Positions 1 to 10,499 are shown, counted from the first letter of the stretch. The stretch: 43,700 nucleotides of DNA from Chitinophaga pinensis (GCA_945907065.1 CAMDSC010000020.1:1-43700); one strand, 5' to 3'. Translations and numbers: made by a program. The notes: generated from the sequence alone by a model not told the origin.

Positions 1-2795
1 CTTCCTGTTGAACCACTTGTTTTACACACAGCCATCCATTCTATTATTGGTTTTGAAACGGATTTTAAATTATAAATACTTAATCGCATGTCGCCACCGG
101 TGCACCCAATTGTATCGGTAGGAATAGCAAAAAAAGGCAATGCTGTATCCACTTCTACTTTTGCCGAATAGGTATAAACCCTTCCCTCGCAGGCATTGTA
201 ATAAACCCGCCGATAGCGCCAATCGTTTTGGCTATATTTCAAATCTTGAAGGATTAATGTATCTGAAATTCTTCCTGTAAGTGTGTTCCAAATATTCCCT
301 TTATCAATGCTTCTTTGCCAAAAATTTGTAATTGTGGCTGTTCCTGTAACAGTTGATTTTAATACCATGTTGGTAGTTTTGCAACCCGCGGTATCATTTA
401 AATTTAAAGTAATTTTAGGAGGTTTAGTTGTGGCCGTTGGGGTAAAACTTTTGGCCACCATCCGCTGACTTTCACCACCTGTTTTAGAAATACTGCTCAA
501 TGAAAACCAATAAGTCACCCCATTATTTAATGGTCTTACTGTAAAAAAAGTATCCGAGCCTGAATAGATGGTTTGCATTTCTCCGGCCTTTAATTGAAAT
601 AATTTATAAGCAACTGCATCCTTTTGCTTTGGCCAACGAAAATGAACCTGACTATCACAAATTACTCCCACGAGGGTAGAAGGGATTTTATAAATGGTAA
701 ACGTAGTATCGCTTTGGTCAACATAAGTTCCTGCTGTTATTTTTATCAAAGCCTTGTTCGTATTTATGGTATCGGAGGCATTAGCCCACACATAATATTT
801 TTGACTAACTGGAACGGAACTTACAACCGTTTGCCAAGTGGTTCCTTTGTTTTCGGAGTATTCAATTTTTGCATTACCGGTTAAATTATAAGCATCCCAT
901 CGTATGGTTTTAGCTGCAACCGCTGATGATGGTGGCGAAAATGATTCCTGCCCGTTGGGATAAGTTACCGTTACTCCGGTATTTACCATATCCCAGGTTA
1001 ATGAATAATTTTGAAATGACGTAGTAATCCGTTTGCCATTTACTAAAATTATCAACCTTCCTGATGGTGGATTATCAATGGTTACCTGCTCTATATTATT
1101 AAGACTATCTTTCCCTCTTAGAGCCACAGCATTATGCGTTACAGTATCCAAAACCCAAGGTTTATAAACCGTTCCCAAACTGTCGATTACTGATAAATCC
1201 AAATCATTTACCAAGCAAGGTTTGGCTGGAATGGCCGCAGCTTTATCGTTCCAGCATAGCATTATTTTTAGTTTAAATAAACCCTTTGGAATTTTTAAAG
1301 TATCATAATCTGTAAAATTTTGTTTTATCGAATCCAACTGAAATGCTTTGGAATCTATAATCTGAACTGCCCGTCGGGCATTTAGACGTCCAAACCCATA
1401 TCTAAAATCGGGACCGGCATTTCCAATATCATCCGCTGAATTGGCCATAAAGTTTTTAGCTAAATGGGCATCCATCAGTACCCCGTATTTTTTAAAATAA
1501 TATTCATACACTAGGGCTGTGGTTCCACTGGTACCGGGGCAAGCCATACTGGTGCCACTAGAAAAACCATACCCATTATTTGGCACCGAACTATACACGC
1601 TAACCCCCACAGCACTAACCTCAGGTTTTAGCCGGCCATCACGGGTTGGGCCGCATCCACTAAAACTTGCATCGCCATCCAACTCCGTAACTGCTGCCAC
1701 TGCCAATACGTTTTTAGCACATTGAAAACCACTATTTATTGTTTTAAATCCTCCTGAACGGCAATTGCTGCCCCGTGAATTACCGGCAGCAAACACATGC
1801 AAAAGGTTCGGATATTTTTCAACTGTTAAATCCATCTCCCTGCTTATTTCATCATAATTTCCTCTTAGTACACAAGGGTCATCACCGGGACTGTAGGCAT
1901 ACGAATTTTGAGTAAGGGTATAACCATATTTTGGATAACAGGTGTCCATTTCTACAGGAATATCATTATTAAAATCCCAACTAAAAATACCTGCTTTTGG
2001 GGCCATTCCTTTGGCTGTAGGTTCAATATTTCCGGCACCGGCCATTGTACCGCAAACGTGGGTAGCATGGCTGCTTACTCCTACTTTTTTAACCACAGTT
2101 AGTCGATAATTAAAATCCTCGTGGTTGCCAACATCGCCTCCATCCCATTCGCCTATTTTTATTCCTTCGCCGGTAAGTCCTTTTCCGGGGCGGCTGTTAT
2201 CGCCAATTACATTTGCTCTGTGGTTATTTCTCTCTACAAAATTAAAAGCTTCCAATTTTTCATAAGTTGGCTCGGCCCAATATATTTCTTCAATATCCAA
2301 CAGAGGCAAATAACTCGGTTTTGCTTTTACATAAATAGTCTGAAAACCTTTATAAAATCTTAAAACCTCAAACCCTTTTTGTTCAATGCTTCGCAAAATA
2401 TTGGACACATCAGCAGTTTCAAAATATACCAGTTTTATTACACTTACCGAACGATTGGCCCAGCTTGATAAATCGGTTTTCATGACTGGGGTTATTTTTA
2501 AAATCCCAGAAACATTTTCGGGGAGTTGCTCTAATTTAAAATTTAAAGGTAGTGCTGCAAAAAAGCTGTTATCGGGTAAATAATTTAAAAGGTTAATACC
2601 TGTTTTTGTATAAAAATCATCGGTATTGGGCAGAGTTTTAAATTGAATTATAACAAAATGTTCTCTTGCTTGAAGTGTTGTTTTTTCAATAGAAGTTGGA
2701 AAATAATCACCGGATTTAAGATGAACCGGCGTTATTGATTGCGCCAAAACCCTTGTAAAAAAGCTTAAAAAAAACGTAAGTAGAAATAGCCTCAT
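1..2795 (-). CDS. Secreted subtilisin-like (S8) serine protease, C-terminus cut by window edge
   Basis: The minus strand is open from an ATG at 2795 to base 1 without a stop (931 codons). Residues 1-18 form a signal peptide ending in VLA-QS. A prodomain-like stretch follows to about residue 205. The S8 catalytic set is complete and in order: Asp218 (EWDGGDVG), His243 (SSHATHVCGTMAG), oxyanion Asn339 (AAGNSRG) and Ser416 (SGTSMACP). About residues 470-600 resemble the jelly-roll (P-domain-like) module that often follows S8 domains in Bacteroidota. After it come three Ig/FnIII-like modules (about 605-690, 700-780, 785-885). It is probably exported by Sec and then by T9SS, but the C-terminal sorting signal would lie outside the window, so that step is inferred. 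A promoter-like TACCTTCG stands 15 bp upstream. The substrate is unknown. Confidence 0.93.
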   Translation of the reverse strand, partial: MRLFLLTFFLSFFTRVLAQSITPVHLKSGDYFPTSIEKTTLQAREHFVIIQFKTLPNTDDFYTKTGINLLNYLPDNSFFAALPLNFKLEQLPENVSGILKITPVMKTDLSSWANRSVSVIKLVYFETADVSNILRSIEQKGFEVLRFYKGFQTIYVKAKPSYLPLLDIEEIYWAEPTYEKLEAFNFVERNNHRANVIGDNSRPGKGLTGEGIKIGEWDGGDVGNHEDFNYRLTVVKKVGVSSHATHVCGTMAGAGNIEPTAKGMAPKAGIFSWDFNNDIPVEMDTCYPKYGYTLTQNSYAYSPGDDPCVLRGNYDEISREMDLTVEKYPNLLHVFAAGNSRGSNCRSGGFKTINSGFQCAKNVLAVAAVTELDGDASFSGCGPTRDGRLKPEVSAVGVSVYSSVPNNGYGFSSGTSMACPGTSGTTALVYEYYFKKYGVLMDAHLAKNFMANSADDIGNAGPDFRYGFGRLNARRAVQIIDSKAFQLDSIKQNFTDYDTLKIPKGLFKLKIMLCWNDKAAAIPAKPCLVNDLDLSVIDSLGTVYKPWVLDTVTHNAVALRGKDSLNNIEQVTIDNPPSGRLIILVNGKRITTSFQNYSLTWDMVNTGVTVTYPNGQESFSPPSSAVAAKTIRWDAYNLTGNAKIEYSENKGTTWQTVVSSVPVSQKYYVWANASDTINTNKALIKITAGTYVDQSDTTFTIYKIPSTLVGVICDSQVHFRWPKQKDAVAYKLFQLKAGEMQTIYSGSDTFFTVRPLNNGVTYWFSLSSISKTGGESQRMVAKSFTPTATTKPPKITLNLNDTAGCKTTNMVLKSTVTGTATITNFWQRSIDKGNIWNTLTGRISDTLILQDLKYSQNDWRYRRVYYNACEGRVYTYSAKVEVDTALPFFAIPTDTIGCTGGDMRLSIYNLKSVSKPIIEWMAVCKTSGSTG

Positions 2796-2810
2796 AAAAA
2801 AATCAAGTTT

Positions 2811-2818
2811 CGAAGGTA
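2811..2818 (-). promoter_or_regulatory. Promoter -7 element (TACCTTCG) of the S8 protease gene
   Basis: Read on the minus strand this is TACCTTCG, one base off the Bacteroidota -7 consensus TAnnTTTG, 15 bp before the ATG. No TTTG box sits at the expected 19-21 bp. Four other genes in the window have the same TTCG form at a similar distance. Confidence 0.4.
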
Positions 2819-2854
2819 TGTAAAAATTATCAAATGAGATGGGATATATGGTAT

Positions 2855-3025
2855 ACAGTTCACTAAAGTGAACTGCAATAGATAGTTTGCAGCAATCATC
2901 CATTGCCGTTGGCTTCAGCCAACGGATAGAAAGAAAAATTCAAATTTGCTTTAGCATCATAATTTTTGGCTAAAGCCTATTGTCTTTTATTTTTTTACAG
3001 TTCACTAAAGTGAACTGCAATAGAT
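2855..3025. repeat. Composite array of four hairpins (REP/BIME-like) in a divergent promoter region
   Basis: The 372 bp between the divergent protease and atpD genes have no credible ORF. A 29-bp unit occurs identically at 2855-2883 and 2997-3025, 142 bp apart; each copy holds a perfect inverted repeat with 9-bp arms CAGTTCACT/AGTGAACTG. Between them lie a second perfect hairpin at 2906-2925 (arms CCGTTGGCT/AGCCAACGG, 2-nt loop) and a third at 2948-2976 (arms GCTTTAGC/GCTAAAGC). The sequences after the two 29-bp units are also loosely alike, so a larger unit was probably duplicated. Short dispersed hairpins of this kind are typical of REP elements mobilised by Y1 (RAYT/TnpA-REP) transposases. 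No such gene is in the window. Confidence 0.75.
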
Positions 3026-3132
3026 GGCTTCAGCAATTATCAATTAATAACTTTTCGAGGATTAAAAAACCACTCAAAAAGTTCCTTTCATTAATTTTTC
3101 CCCCAGCTATTTTATAATTAAATTTAAAAATC

Positions 3133-3140
3133 TATTTTCG
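3133..3140 (+). promoter_or_regulatory. Promoter -7 element (TATTTTCG) of atpD-atpC
   Basis: TATTTTCG lies 27 bp before the atpD start and matches TAnnTTTG except for T to C. A TTTA at 3111-3114, 18 bp upstream, is a poor -33 box. Confidence 0.45.
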
Positions 3141-3164
3141 CGGCAAAATTCACATATACCTTAA

Positions 3165-4676
<1,512 letters not shown>

Positions 4677-4678
4677 TT

Positions 4679-4909
4679 ATGCAAATAGAAATTATAACCC
4701 CCGATAAATCTTTGTTTTCAGGCGAAGCTATTTCCGTAAAATTTCCCGGAACCGTTGGAAAATTTGAAACTTTGAATAATCACGCCAATATTATCTCAAG
4801 TCTTGAGGCTGGAACCATTGTTGTCAAAACCAGCGAAGGCAGCAAGGAATTTAAAATTACCGGTGGTATTGTAGAATTTTTAAAAAACAAGATTATTGTT
4901 TTAGCATAG
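4679..4909 (+). CDS. atpC: F1F0 ATP synthase subunit epsilon, short form
   Basis: The epsilon subunit links the gamma shaft to the c-ring. The 76-residue product starts with MQIEIITPDKSLFSGEA, the start of the epsilon beta-sandwich, with GTVGKFETLNNHANIIS inside. The protein ends after this domain: the C-terminal two-helix arm that inhibits ATP hydrolysis in E. coli (139 residues) is missing. I see no frameshift that would restore it, and a strong terminator follows, so the short form appears genuine. It is co-transcribed with atpD, with a 2-bp gap. Confidence 0.95.
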   Translation: MQIEIITPDKSLFSGEAISVKFPGTVGKFETLNNHANIISSLEAGTIVVKTSEGSKEFKITGGIVEFLKNKIIVLA

Positions 4910-4930
4910 AAGCTATATTTCAAAATAATG

Positions 4931-4964
4931 AAAGCCCTTGGATTAAGTTTCAAGGGCTTTTTTA
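4931..4964 (+). terminator. Rho-independent terminator of atpD-atpC
   Basis: Perfect 10-bp stem AAAGCCCTTG/CAAGGGCTTT with a 10-nt loop, followed by a T-rich run, 22 bp after the atpC stop. Confidence 0.9.
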
Positions 4965-5033
4965 TTATTTGCTTGTAAAGCACAAAAATTCTTTTATGAA
5001 ATGCAATCCATATTGACAACCTTTGAAGTACTT

Positions 5034-6086
5034 ATGAAAAAATATCAAATCATAATATATGGCAGTTATGGCTACACCGGAGAATTAATCGTTGAAGAAA
5101 GTTTGTCTAAAAATTTATCAATTTTATTAACCGGCCGCAATGAACAAAGATTAAAAGACCAGTCGGAGAAAACGGGTTATCCATTTAAAGCTATTAACTT
5201 GGATAACCATGCTGCTTTAGTGGAATTATTAATTGAAGGAGAAATTTTGATAAATGCAGCAGGTCCATTTAAAGATACAGCGCCTCAAATGGTTGAAGCG
5301 TGTATTGAAGCCAAAACCCAATATTTGGATATTAACGGGGATATCACAGTTTTTGAGCTAATAAAAACCTTTGATTACAAAGCAAAAAATGCTGGGGTAA
5401 TGCTAATGCCAGGAACTGGTTTTGATGTAGTACCTACAGATTGCATGGCGGTTAAATTGAAAAATCAAATGCCGGATGCTACCCGTTTAAAAATTGCTTT
5501 TGCTACTATTGGTGGTGGAGTATCACATGGCACTGCAACTACTGTGGCTGGTAGAATGGGCGAAAAATCATTACGCCGGGTAGATGGAAAATTAGTTCCA
5601 ATAGCTTTTGGAAAAAACGGAATGTGGTTGGATTTTGAAGAAAAGAAATTATTTTTTATGAGCATTCCCTGGGGGGATGTAAGTACAGCCTATGTCAGCA
5701 CCGGCATTCCTAATATCGAATCATTTATAAGTGTTCCACCCAAAGTTTATAAATTTTTAAAATTCCAAGTATTGATAAATTGGATATTACGAACCAAACC
5801 AGTTAGAAAGTTTATTCAAAAGAAAATAGACTCAAAACCAGCCGGGCCAAATTTTGATGAACGAAAAAATGCCTACACTTTGGTATGGGCTGAAGTAAAA
5901 AACCAAAAAGGGGAAACCCTTGAAGCAAGACTCCAAACCCCTGAAGGGTATGGTCTTACTGCTGAAGCAAGTTTACTAATTACAGGAAAAATTTTAAATG
6001 GTAAATTTAAGTCTGGTTTTCAAACTCCAGCTATGGTTTATGGAGAGAATTTGATTTTTGAAATTGAGGGTGTAAGAGAAATTTAA
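5034..6086 (+). CDS. Saccharopine dehydrogenase-like NAD(P)-binding oxidoreductase
   Basis: The 350-residue product opens with a Rossmann motif, IIIYGSYGYTGELIVEE, and has NAAGPF and GTGFDVVPTDCMA further on. This is the pattern of the Sacchrp_dh_NADP family that includes trans-acting enoyl reductases of lipid synthesis in mycobacteria. The start at 5034 (MKKYQIIIYG) is preferred over an in-frame ATG at 5001 because the Rossmann strand should begin close to the N-terminus. The substrate is unknown; lysine metabolism is not implied. It lies between the atpC terminator and uvrA with no obvious partner gene. Confidence 0.85.
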   Translation: MKKYQIIIYGSYGYTGELIVEESLSKNLSILLTGRNEQRLKDQSEKTGYPFKAINLDNHAALVELLIEGEILINAAGPFKDTAPQMVEACIEAKTQYLDINGDITVFELIKTFDYKAKNAGVMLMPGTGFDVVPTDCMAVKLKNQMPDATRLKIAFATIGGGVSHGTATTVAGRMGEKSLRRVDGKLVPIAFGKNGMWLDFEEKKLFFMSIPWGDVSTAYVSTGIPNIESFISVPPKVYKFLKFQVLINWILRTKPVRKFIQKKIDSKPAGPNFDERKNAYTLVWAEVKNQKGETLEARLQTPEGYGLTAEASLLITGKILNGKFKSGFQTPAMVYGENLIFEIEGVREI

Positions 6087-6146
6087 TCAGGATTAGTAAT
6101 TCAAGAAATCTTTCCCTCAAACCTATTTTTCAATACTAAAACTATC

Positions 6147-6154
6147 TACCTTCG
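6147..6154 (+). promoter_or_regulatory. Promoter -7 element (TACCTTCG) of uvrA
   Basis: TACCTTCG, identical to the element before the S8 protease, lies 18 bp before the uvrA GTG. It is followed by C, as in most -7 elements of this window. Confidence 0.45.
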
Positions 6155-6172
6155 CGGATTGTTAAAAAAATA

Positions 6173-9079
6173 GTGCCAAATACGAAAGGAAATAACCGTG
6201 CAGAAAGTGAGCAAGCTTTAAAATTAGAAGTTTCTCAAACCCAAAATCTAAATAACTCTCATCCCAATCCCTCTATAGATATTATTGGAGCCCGAGAACA
6301 CAATCTCAAAAATCTAACCCTCTCAATTCCCAGAAATAGCCTAATTGTGTTTACAGGATTGAGTGGTAGCGGTAAATCATCCTTGGCTTTTGATACCATT
6401 TATGCCGAAGGCCAACGACGCTACATGGAAAGTTTTTCAGCCTATGCCCGTCAGTTTATAGGTGAAATGAAACGGCCCGATGTTGACAAAATTGATGGCT
6501 TAAGTCCGGTAATTAGTATTGAACAAAAAACCGTAAACAAAAACCCGCGAAGCACGGTGGGAACCATTACAGAAATTTATGATTTTTTAAGATTGCTTTA
6601 TGCTCGTGCCGGTGAAGCATATTCCTATTTGACGGGAGAAAAAATGGTAAAATTTACCGAAGAACAAATTATTGAAACTATTATTCAAAAATTTGAACTG
6701 AAACGAATTGTTATTCTTGCCCCCCTAATAAAAGGCCGCAAAGGGCATTACCGCGAACTGTTTGAACACGTGATAAAAATGGGCTACAGTAAGGTGCGGA
6801 TTGATAATGTGATTACCGAAATAAAACCGGGAATGCAGCTCGACCGCTACAAAATTCATGATATAGATATTGTAATTGACCGAATTGAAGCTGATAGTAG
6901 TAACAAAACCCGCATAACTGAATCGGTAAGAACAGCACTAAAAGTAGGAAAAGGGGTAATGATGGTTTGGGATATTGTAGAAAATGTGACCCATCATTTC
7001 AGTCGCTTTTTGATGGATGCCAAAACAGGTTTAAGTTATGACGAGCCACAACCCAATTCATTTTCTTTTAATTCTCCTTATGGGGCTTGCCAACGTTGTG
7101 ATGGCTTGGGAACAGTATCAGATATTGAACTGGATGTAATTATTCCTGATAAATCTAAAAGTATAAACAAAGGAGGTATTTTACCATTAGGGGAAATGCG
7201 TGAAAACTGGACCTTTACTCAATTGAGAGCTATTGCAAAAAAATATAAGTTCAGTTTAGCCGACCCAATTAGTAAACTTTCGGAAGAAGCCATGGATATA
7301 ATCTTGAATGGAAGTGATGAAAAATTTGAAGTAGAATACACTTATGGAAGCGGGGCCAAGCAAACCTTTCAGACCACTTTTAAAGGAATAAGTACAATGT
7401 TGCTTACCTCTTTTAACGAAAAAGGAACCGATGCCATGGCCGAATGGGCCGAGGAATATATGAGCATGGTAGATTGTCCTGAATGCGGCGGGGCCCGACT
7501 AAAACAAGAGGCTTTGCATTACAAAATAGGTGATAAAAATATTTCGGAACTAAGCCGCATGAATATTGGCGAACTAAATGAATGGCTTGAAAATGCTCAT
7601 ACCTTATTAAATGAACGTCAAACCATTATTGGTTCTGAAATTATTAAGGAAATATTAGCCCGTGTTAGTTTTTTATTAGGTGTTGGTTTGGATTATTTAA
7701 GTATTGATAATCCTGCTAGAACTTTAAGTGGTGGTGAAGCACAACGTATTCGTTTAGCTACTCAAATTGGTTCAAAGCTAGAAGAAGTGCTTTACATATT
7801 AGATGAACCAAGTATTGGTTTGCATCCCCGCGATAATGAAAAATTAATAGAATCGTTAAAAGCATTACGTGATGTAGGAAATACCGTTTTGGTGGTTGAA
7901 CACGACAAAGACATGATGATGCAAAGCGATTATGTCGTAGATATTGGTCCAAAAGCAGGAAAATATGGTGGGCAAATAGTTTTTGCTGGAACGGCTGATG
8001 AATTTATTAAATCAGATACTCTGACCTCGGGTTATATTAACGGACATTTAAAGATTGAAGTCCCTAAAAAAAGAAGAAACGGGAACGGTAAATTTTTAGA
8101 ACTTAAAGGTTGTACCGGCAATAATCTTAAAAATGTAGATATTAAAATTCCATTGGGAATATTTATTGGCGTTACAGGTGTTTCTGGAAGCGGGAAATCT
8201 TCGTTGATAAACGATACCTTGCACCCAATTTTAGGCCATTATGTTTATAAATCTCACAAAAAACCTTTGGCTTATAAATCCATCAAAGGATTGGAGCATA
8301 TTGATAAAGTTATAAAAATTGATCAATCACCAATTGGCCGGACACCAAGAAGTAATCCTTCTACTTATGTTGGTTTTTTTACAGATATCCGAAATCTTTA
8401 TGCTGAATTACCCGAATCAAAAATAAGAGGTTACAAACCAGGTCGCTTTTCGTTCAATGTGAAAGGCGGTCGTTGTGAAACCTGCCAAGGCGGAGGAATG
8501 AAAGTGATTGAGATGAATTTTTTACCTGATGTGGAAGTACCATGTGAAAGTTGTATGGGGAAACGTTACAATCGAGAAACTTTGGAAATTCGTTATAAAG
8601 GAAAATCAATAAGTGATGTATTGGATATGCCGGTAGATGAAGCTGTTGATTTTTTTGAACCCATCCCAAGTATTTATAGAAAAATTAAAGCCTTGCACGA
8701 TTCGGGTTTGGGATATATAACTCTTGGCCAAAGTAGCACAACCATTAGTGGTGGAGAGGCTCAACGTGTAAAGTTAGCTACAGAATTATCAAAAATAGGT
8801 ACTGGAAATACCTTTTACATTTTAGATGAACCAACTACAGGTTTGCATTTTGAAGACATAAAAAAATTATTAGAATTGCTAAACCAATTTGTAGAAAAAG
8901 GCAATACAGTTTTAGTAATTGAACACAATTTAGATGTAATAAAAGTGGCTGATTATATTATAGACCTTGGCCCCGATGGCGGTAAACGAGGTGGAGAAAT
9001 AATAGCCACAGGAACTCCTGAACAAATTGCAGTTAATAAAAAAAGTATTACGGGAAATTTTTTGGCCTTAGAATTATAG
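6173..9079 (+). CDS. uvrA: UvrABC excinuclease subunit A
   Basis: The DNA-damage sensor of nucleotide excision repair, a dimeric tandem ABC ATPase that loads UvrB. At 968 residues it has the family's usual domains: first Walker A GLSGSGKSS at 62-70, first zinc module with CQRC (306/309) and CPEC (435/438), signature LSGGEAQRIRLA, second Walker A GVSGSGKSS at 669-677, second zinc module CETC (768/771) and CESC (791/794), and second signature ISGGEAQRVKLA. The start is a GTG at 6173: no in-frame ATG lies between the promoter-like element at 6147-6154 and the conserved region. The N-terminal 30 or so residues are polar and not conserved. uvrB and uvrC are not in the window. Confidence 0.98.
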   Translation: MPNTKGNNRAESEQALKLEVSQTQNLNNSHPNPSIDIIGAREHNLKNLTLSIPRNSLIVFTGLSGSGKSSLAFDTIYAEGQRRYMESFSAYARQFIGEMKRPDVDKIDGLSPVISIEQKTVNKNPRSTVGTITEIYDFLRLLYARAGEAYSYLTGEKMVKFTEEQIIETIIQKFELKRIVILAPLIKGRKGHYRELFEHVIKMGYSKVRIDNVITEIKPGMQLDRYKIHDIDIVIDRIEADSSNKTRITESVRTALKVGKGVMMVWDIVENVTHHFSRFLMDAKTGLSYDEPQPNSFSFNSPYGACQRCDGLGTVSDIELDVIIPDKSKSINKGGILPLGEMRENWTFTQLRAIAKKYKFSLADPISKLSEEAMDIILNGSDEKFEVEYTYGSGAKQTFQTTFKGISTMLLTSFNEKGTDAMAEWAEEYMSMVDCPECGGARLKQEALHYKIGDKNISELSRMNIGELNEWLENAHTLLNERQTIIGSEIIKEILARVSFLLGVGLDYLSIDNPARTLSGGEAQRIRLATQIGSKLEEVLYILDEPSIGLHPRDNEKLIESLKALRDVGNTVLVVEHDKDMMMQSDYVVDIGPKAGKYGGQIVFAGTADEFIKSDTLTSGYINGHLKIEVPKKRRNGNGKFLELKGCTGNNLKNVDIKIPLGIFIGVTGVSGSGKSSLINDTLHPILGHYVYKSHKKPLAYKSIKGLEHIDKVIKIDQSPIGRTPRSNPSTYVGFFTDIRNLYAELPESKIRGYKPGRFSFNVKGGRCETCQGGGMKVIEMNFLPDVEVPCESCMGKRYNRETLEIRYKGKSISDVLDMPVDEAVDFFEPIPSIYRKIKALHDSGLGYITLGQSSTTISGGEAQRVKLATELSKIGTGNTFYILDEPTTGLHFEDIKKLLELLNQFVEKGNTVLVIEHNLDVIKVADYIIDLGPDGGKRGGEIIATGTPEQIAVNKKSITGNFLALEL

Positions 9080-9172
9080 AAATTCTTTGTTTCGTCAAAA
9101 CTTCCTAATCTGCTCGTATCTTTCTTTGTAGTATCAAATCTTTTGAGCACTTTTGTTAAAAAATAAGAAACC

Positions 9173-9712
9173 ATGAAACTTTCAAAAATCTTTTTATCTT
9201 TAATAATTATTAGTGCGTTTGTTTTTAATGCTTGTAAAGACGAAGATAAAAAACCCGACCCAACAGGCAATAAAACAAATACACAAAAACTAGCCGGCTA
9301 CAATTGGTTGCTTACTAAAGCTACTTTTATTCCACCAATTGTTACTACTATTGGTGCCCAAAATTTCACCTTCAATGAATTATTTGAAATACCACTCATA
9401 GAAAATTGCCAAAAAGATAATCTAATAATTTTTAATTCCGACAGCACTATGACCATTGATAACGGAACTTTGAAATGTGGTACCGAACCTCAAACGGCTA
9501 AAGATGGCAACTGGCGTTTTGTTAATAATGAAACTCAAATTGAAATTACCAACTCGGCTTATTTTAGTTTAATAAGTGCTAATAAAGTAATTATTGACCA
9601 AATAGTAATAACTGATACTGAAATGAAAGGGGTTACAGACTACGTATTTACCAATCCTATAACTCAGGTGGAAACTACGTCTAAGATAAATTTTACATTT
9701 ACTAAAAAGTAA
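9173..9712 (+). CDS. Putative lipoprotein, lipocalin-like size, function unknown
   Basis: The 179-residue product has a lipoprotein signal peptide with lipobox FNAC and Cys21 as the lipidation site. A Lys/Asp-rich linker follows (KDEDKKPDP). An Asp-rich start just after the Cys has been linked to surface export of lipoproteins in Bacteroidota, so outer-leaflet exposure is possible. The rest is rich in beta-strand patterns, with WLL, WRF and a second Cys pair (about 80 and 100), and resembles the small lipocalin-like lipoproteins common in this phylum. I cannot name a family with certainty. It stands alone between uvrA and the ribosomal operon. Confidence 0.8.
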   Translation: MKLSKIFLSLIIISAFVFNACKDEDKKPDPTGNKTNTQKLAGYNWLLTKATFIPPIVTTIGAQNFTFNELFEIPLIENCQKDNLIIFNSDSTMTIDNGTLKCGTEPQTAKDGNWRFVNNETQIEITNSAYFSLISANKVIIDQIVITDTEMKGVTDYVFTNPITQVETTSKINFTFTKK

Positions 9713-9737
9713 AATATTTTTATTTAAAACAGTTGTG

Positions 9738-9768
9738 ATGGCATGAAATTCCTGCCATTTTCATTTAC
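9738..9768 (+). terminator. Possible weak terminator after the lipoprotein gene
   Basis: Inverted repeat ATGGCA/TGCCAT (9738-9743 and 9753-9758) followed by the T-rich tail TTTCATTT. The short stem and broken T-run keep confidence low. Confidence 0.4.
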
Positions 9769-9788
9769 TAAATTTCTTTCAATTATGA

Positions 9789-9819
9789 TTTGAATTTCAA
9801 GTTGTAATGATTACTTTTG
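9789..9819 (+). promoter_or_regulatory. Promoter of rpsF-rpsR-rplI, full Bacteroidota consensus
   Basis: TTTG at 9789-9792, exactly 19 bp, then TACTTTTG at 9812-9819. This matches the TTTG-N19-TAnnTTTG consensus of the primary sigma factor of Bacteroidota. The predicted mRNA leader is about 25 nt. Confidence 0.8.
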
Positions 9820-9849
9820 CAGCCCTTTAACAAAAAAGATTCAAAAAAC

Positions 9850-10215
9850 ATGGTATTAAAAAATTATGAATCTGTAATCATACTAACGCCCGTATTGGCA
9901 GAAAAACAAATGCAAGAAGCCATTGCATCTTTTCGCCAATTGATTACAGAGCAAGGCGGAAACATTGTCCGCGAAGAAAACTGGGGATTAACAAAATTGG
10001 CTTATCCCATTACTAAAAAAAGTACAGGTTTTTATCACATTTTCGAATTTCAAGCTCCAGGCACTATCGTAGCCAAACTTGAATTAGCCTATCGTCGTGA
10101 TGAGCAAGTGCTTCGCTATTTAACTATTGCCCTTGACAAACATGCTGTTCTTTATAACGAACGCAGAAGCAAAGGTGAGTTTAACAAACCTAAAATAGCT
10201 AAGGAGGTAATATAA
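9850..10215 (+). CDS. rpsF: 30S ribosomal protein bS6
   Basis: bS6 pairs with bS18 on the 30S platform. The 121-residue product has the family core: YESVIILTP near the N-terminus, ENWGLTKLAYPI and YRRDEQVLRYLTI. The ATG at 9850 is chosen; an in-frame TTG at 9817 lies inside the promoter and cannot be the start. No Shine-Dalgarno site precedes it, in contrast to the next two genes. It is the first gene of the conserved bS6-bS18-bL9 operon. Its last codons (Lys-Glu-Val) double as the Shine-Dalgarno site of rpsR. Confidence 0.97.
   Translation: MVLKNYESVIILTPVLAEKQMQEAIASFRQLITEQGGNIVREENWGLTKLAYPITKKSTGFYHIFEFQAPGTIVAKLELAYRRDEQVLRYLTIALDKHAVLYNERRSKGEFNKPKIAKEVI
10201..10208 (+). promoter_or_regulatory. 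Strong Shine-Dalgarno site before rpsR
   Basis: AAGGAGGT can form 8 contiguous pairs with the 16S rRNA 3' tail (ACCUCCUU). There are 10 nt between the GGAGG core and the rpsR ATG. It is encoded inside the end of rpsF. Nearly all other genes in the window lack any such site. Confidence 0.85.
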
Positions 10216-10217
10216 TT

Positions 10218-10499
10218 ATGAGTAAAGTAAAGAAAACATCCGCACAAGACGACAGCTTCATTTTTAATAATTCACCGCTGCAATTCAAAAAGAAATATTG
10301 CAGATTCAAAAAAAGTGGAATTAAATATATCGATTTTAAAAACGCAGAGTTTTTAATGAAGTTTGTTAATGATCAGGGAAAATTATTACCTAGAAGATTA
10401 ACAGGTACGTCCTTAAAATATCAACGTAAAGTGGCCGAAGCAGTTAAACGTGCCCGTCATTTAGCTATTTTACCATTTATAGGCGATCAATTAAAATAA
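10218..10499 (+). CDS. rpsR: 30S ribosomal protein bS18
   Basis: bS18 binds bS6 on the 30S platform. In Bacteroidia it also helps form the pocket that hides the anti-Shine-Dalgarno tail of 16S rRNA (established for Flavobacterium ribosomes). The 93-residue product carries the typical CRFKKSGIKYIDFKN start and LLPRRLTGTSLKYQRKVAEA core, with a polar N-terminal extension of about 25 residues. It starts 2 bp after the rpsF stop and has an 8-nt Shine-Dalgarno match. That suggests its synthesis is sensitive to ribosomes lacking a complete pocket (inference). Confidence 0.97.
   Translation: MSKVKKTSAQDDSFIFNNSPLQFKKKYCRFKKSGIKYIDFKNAEFLMKFVNDQGKLLPRRLTGTSLKYQRKVAEAVKRARHLAILPFIGDQLK

Noticed and set aside
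2855-3025. CRISPR array
   Set aside because: Only two copies of the 29-bp unit, with a 113-bp interval that itself holds hairpins; no cas genes nearby.
8953-9270. Minus-strand open frame of 105 codons across the uvrA end and lipoprotein start
   Set aside because: Overlaps two well-supported plus-strand genes in antisense and has low-complexity composition.
9817-9819. TTG as start of rpsF (likewise TTG 12765 and TTG 29273 for their genes)
   Set aside because: Each TTG is part of a -7 promoter element, upstream of the likely transcription start; conserved N-termini begin at the downstream ATG.
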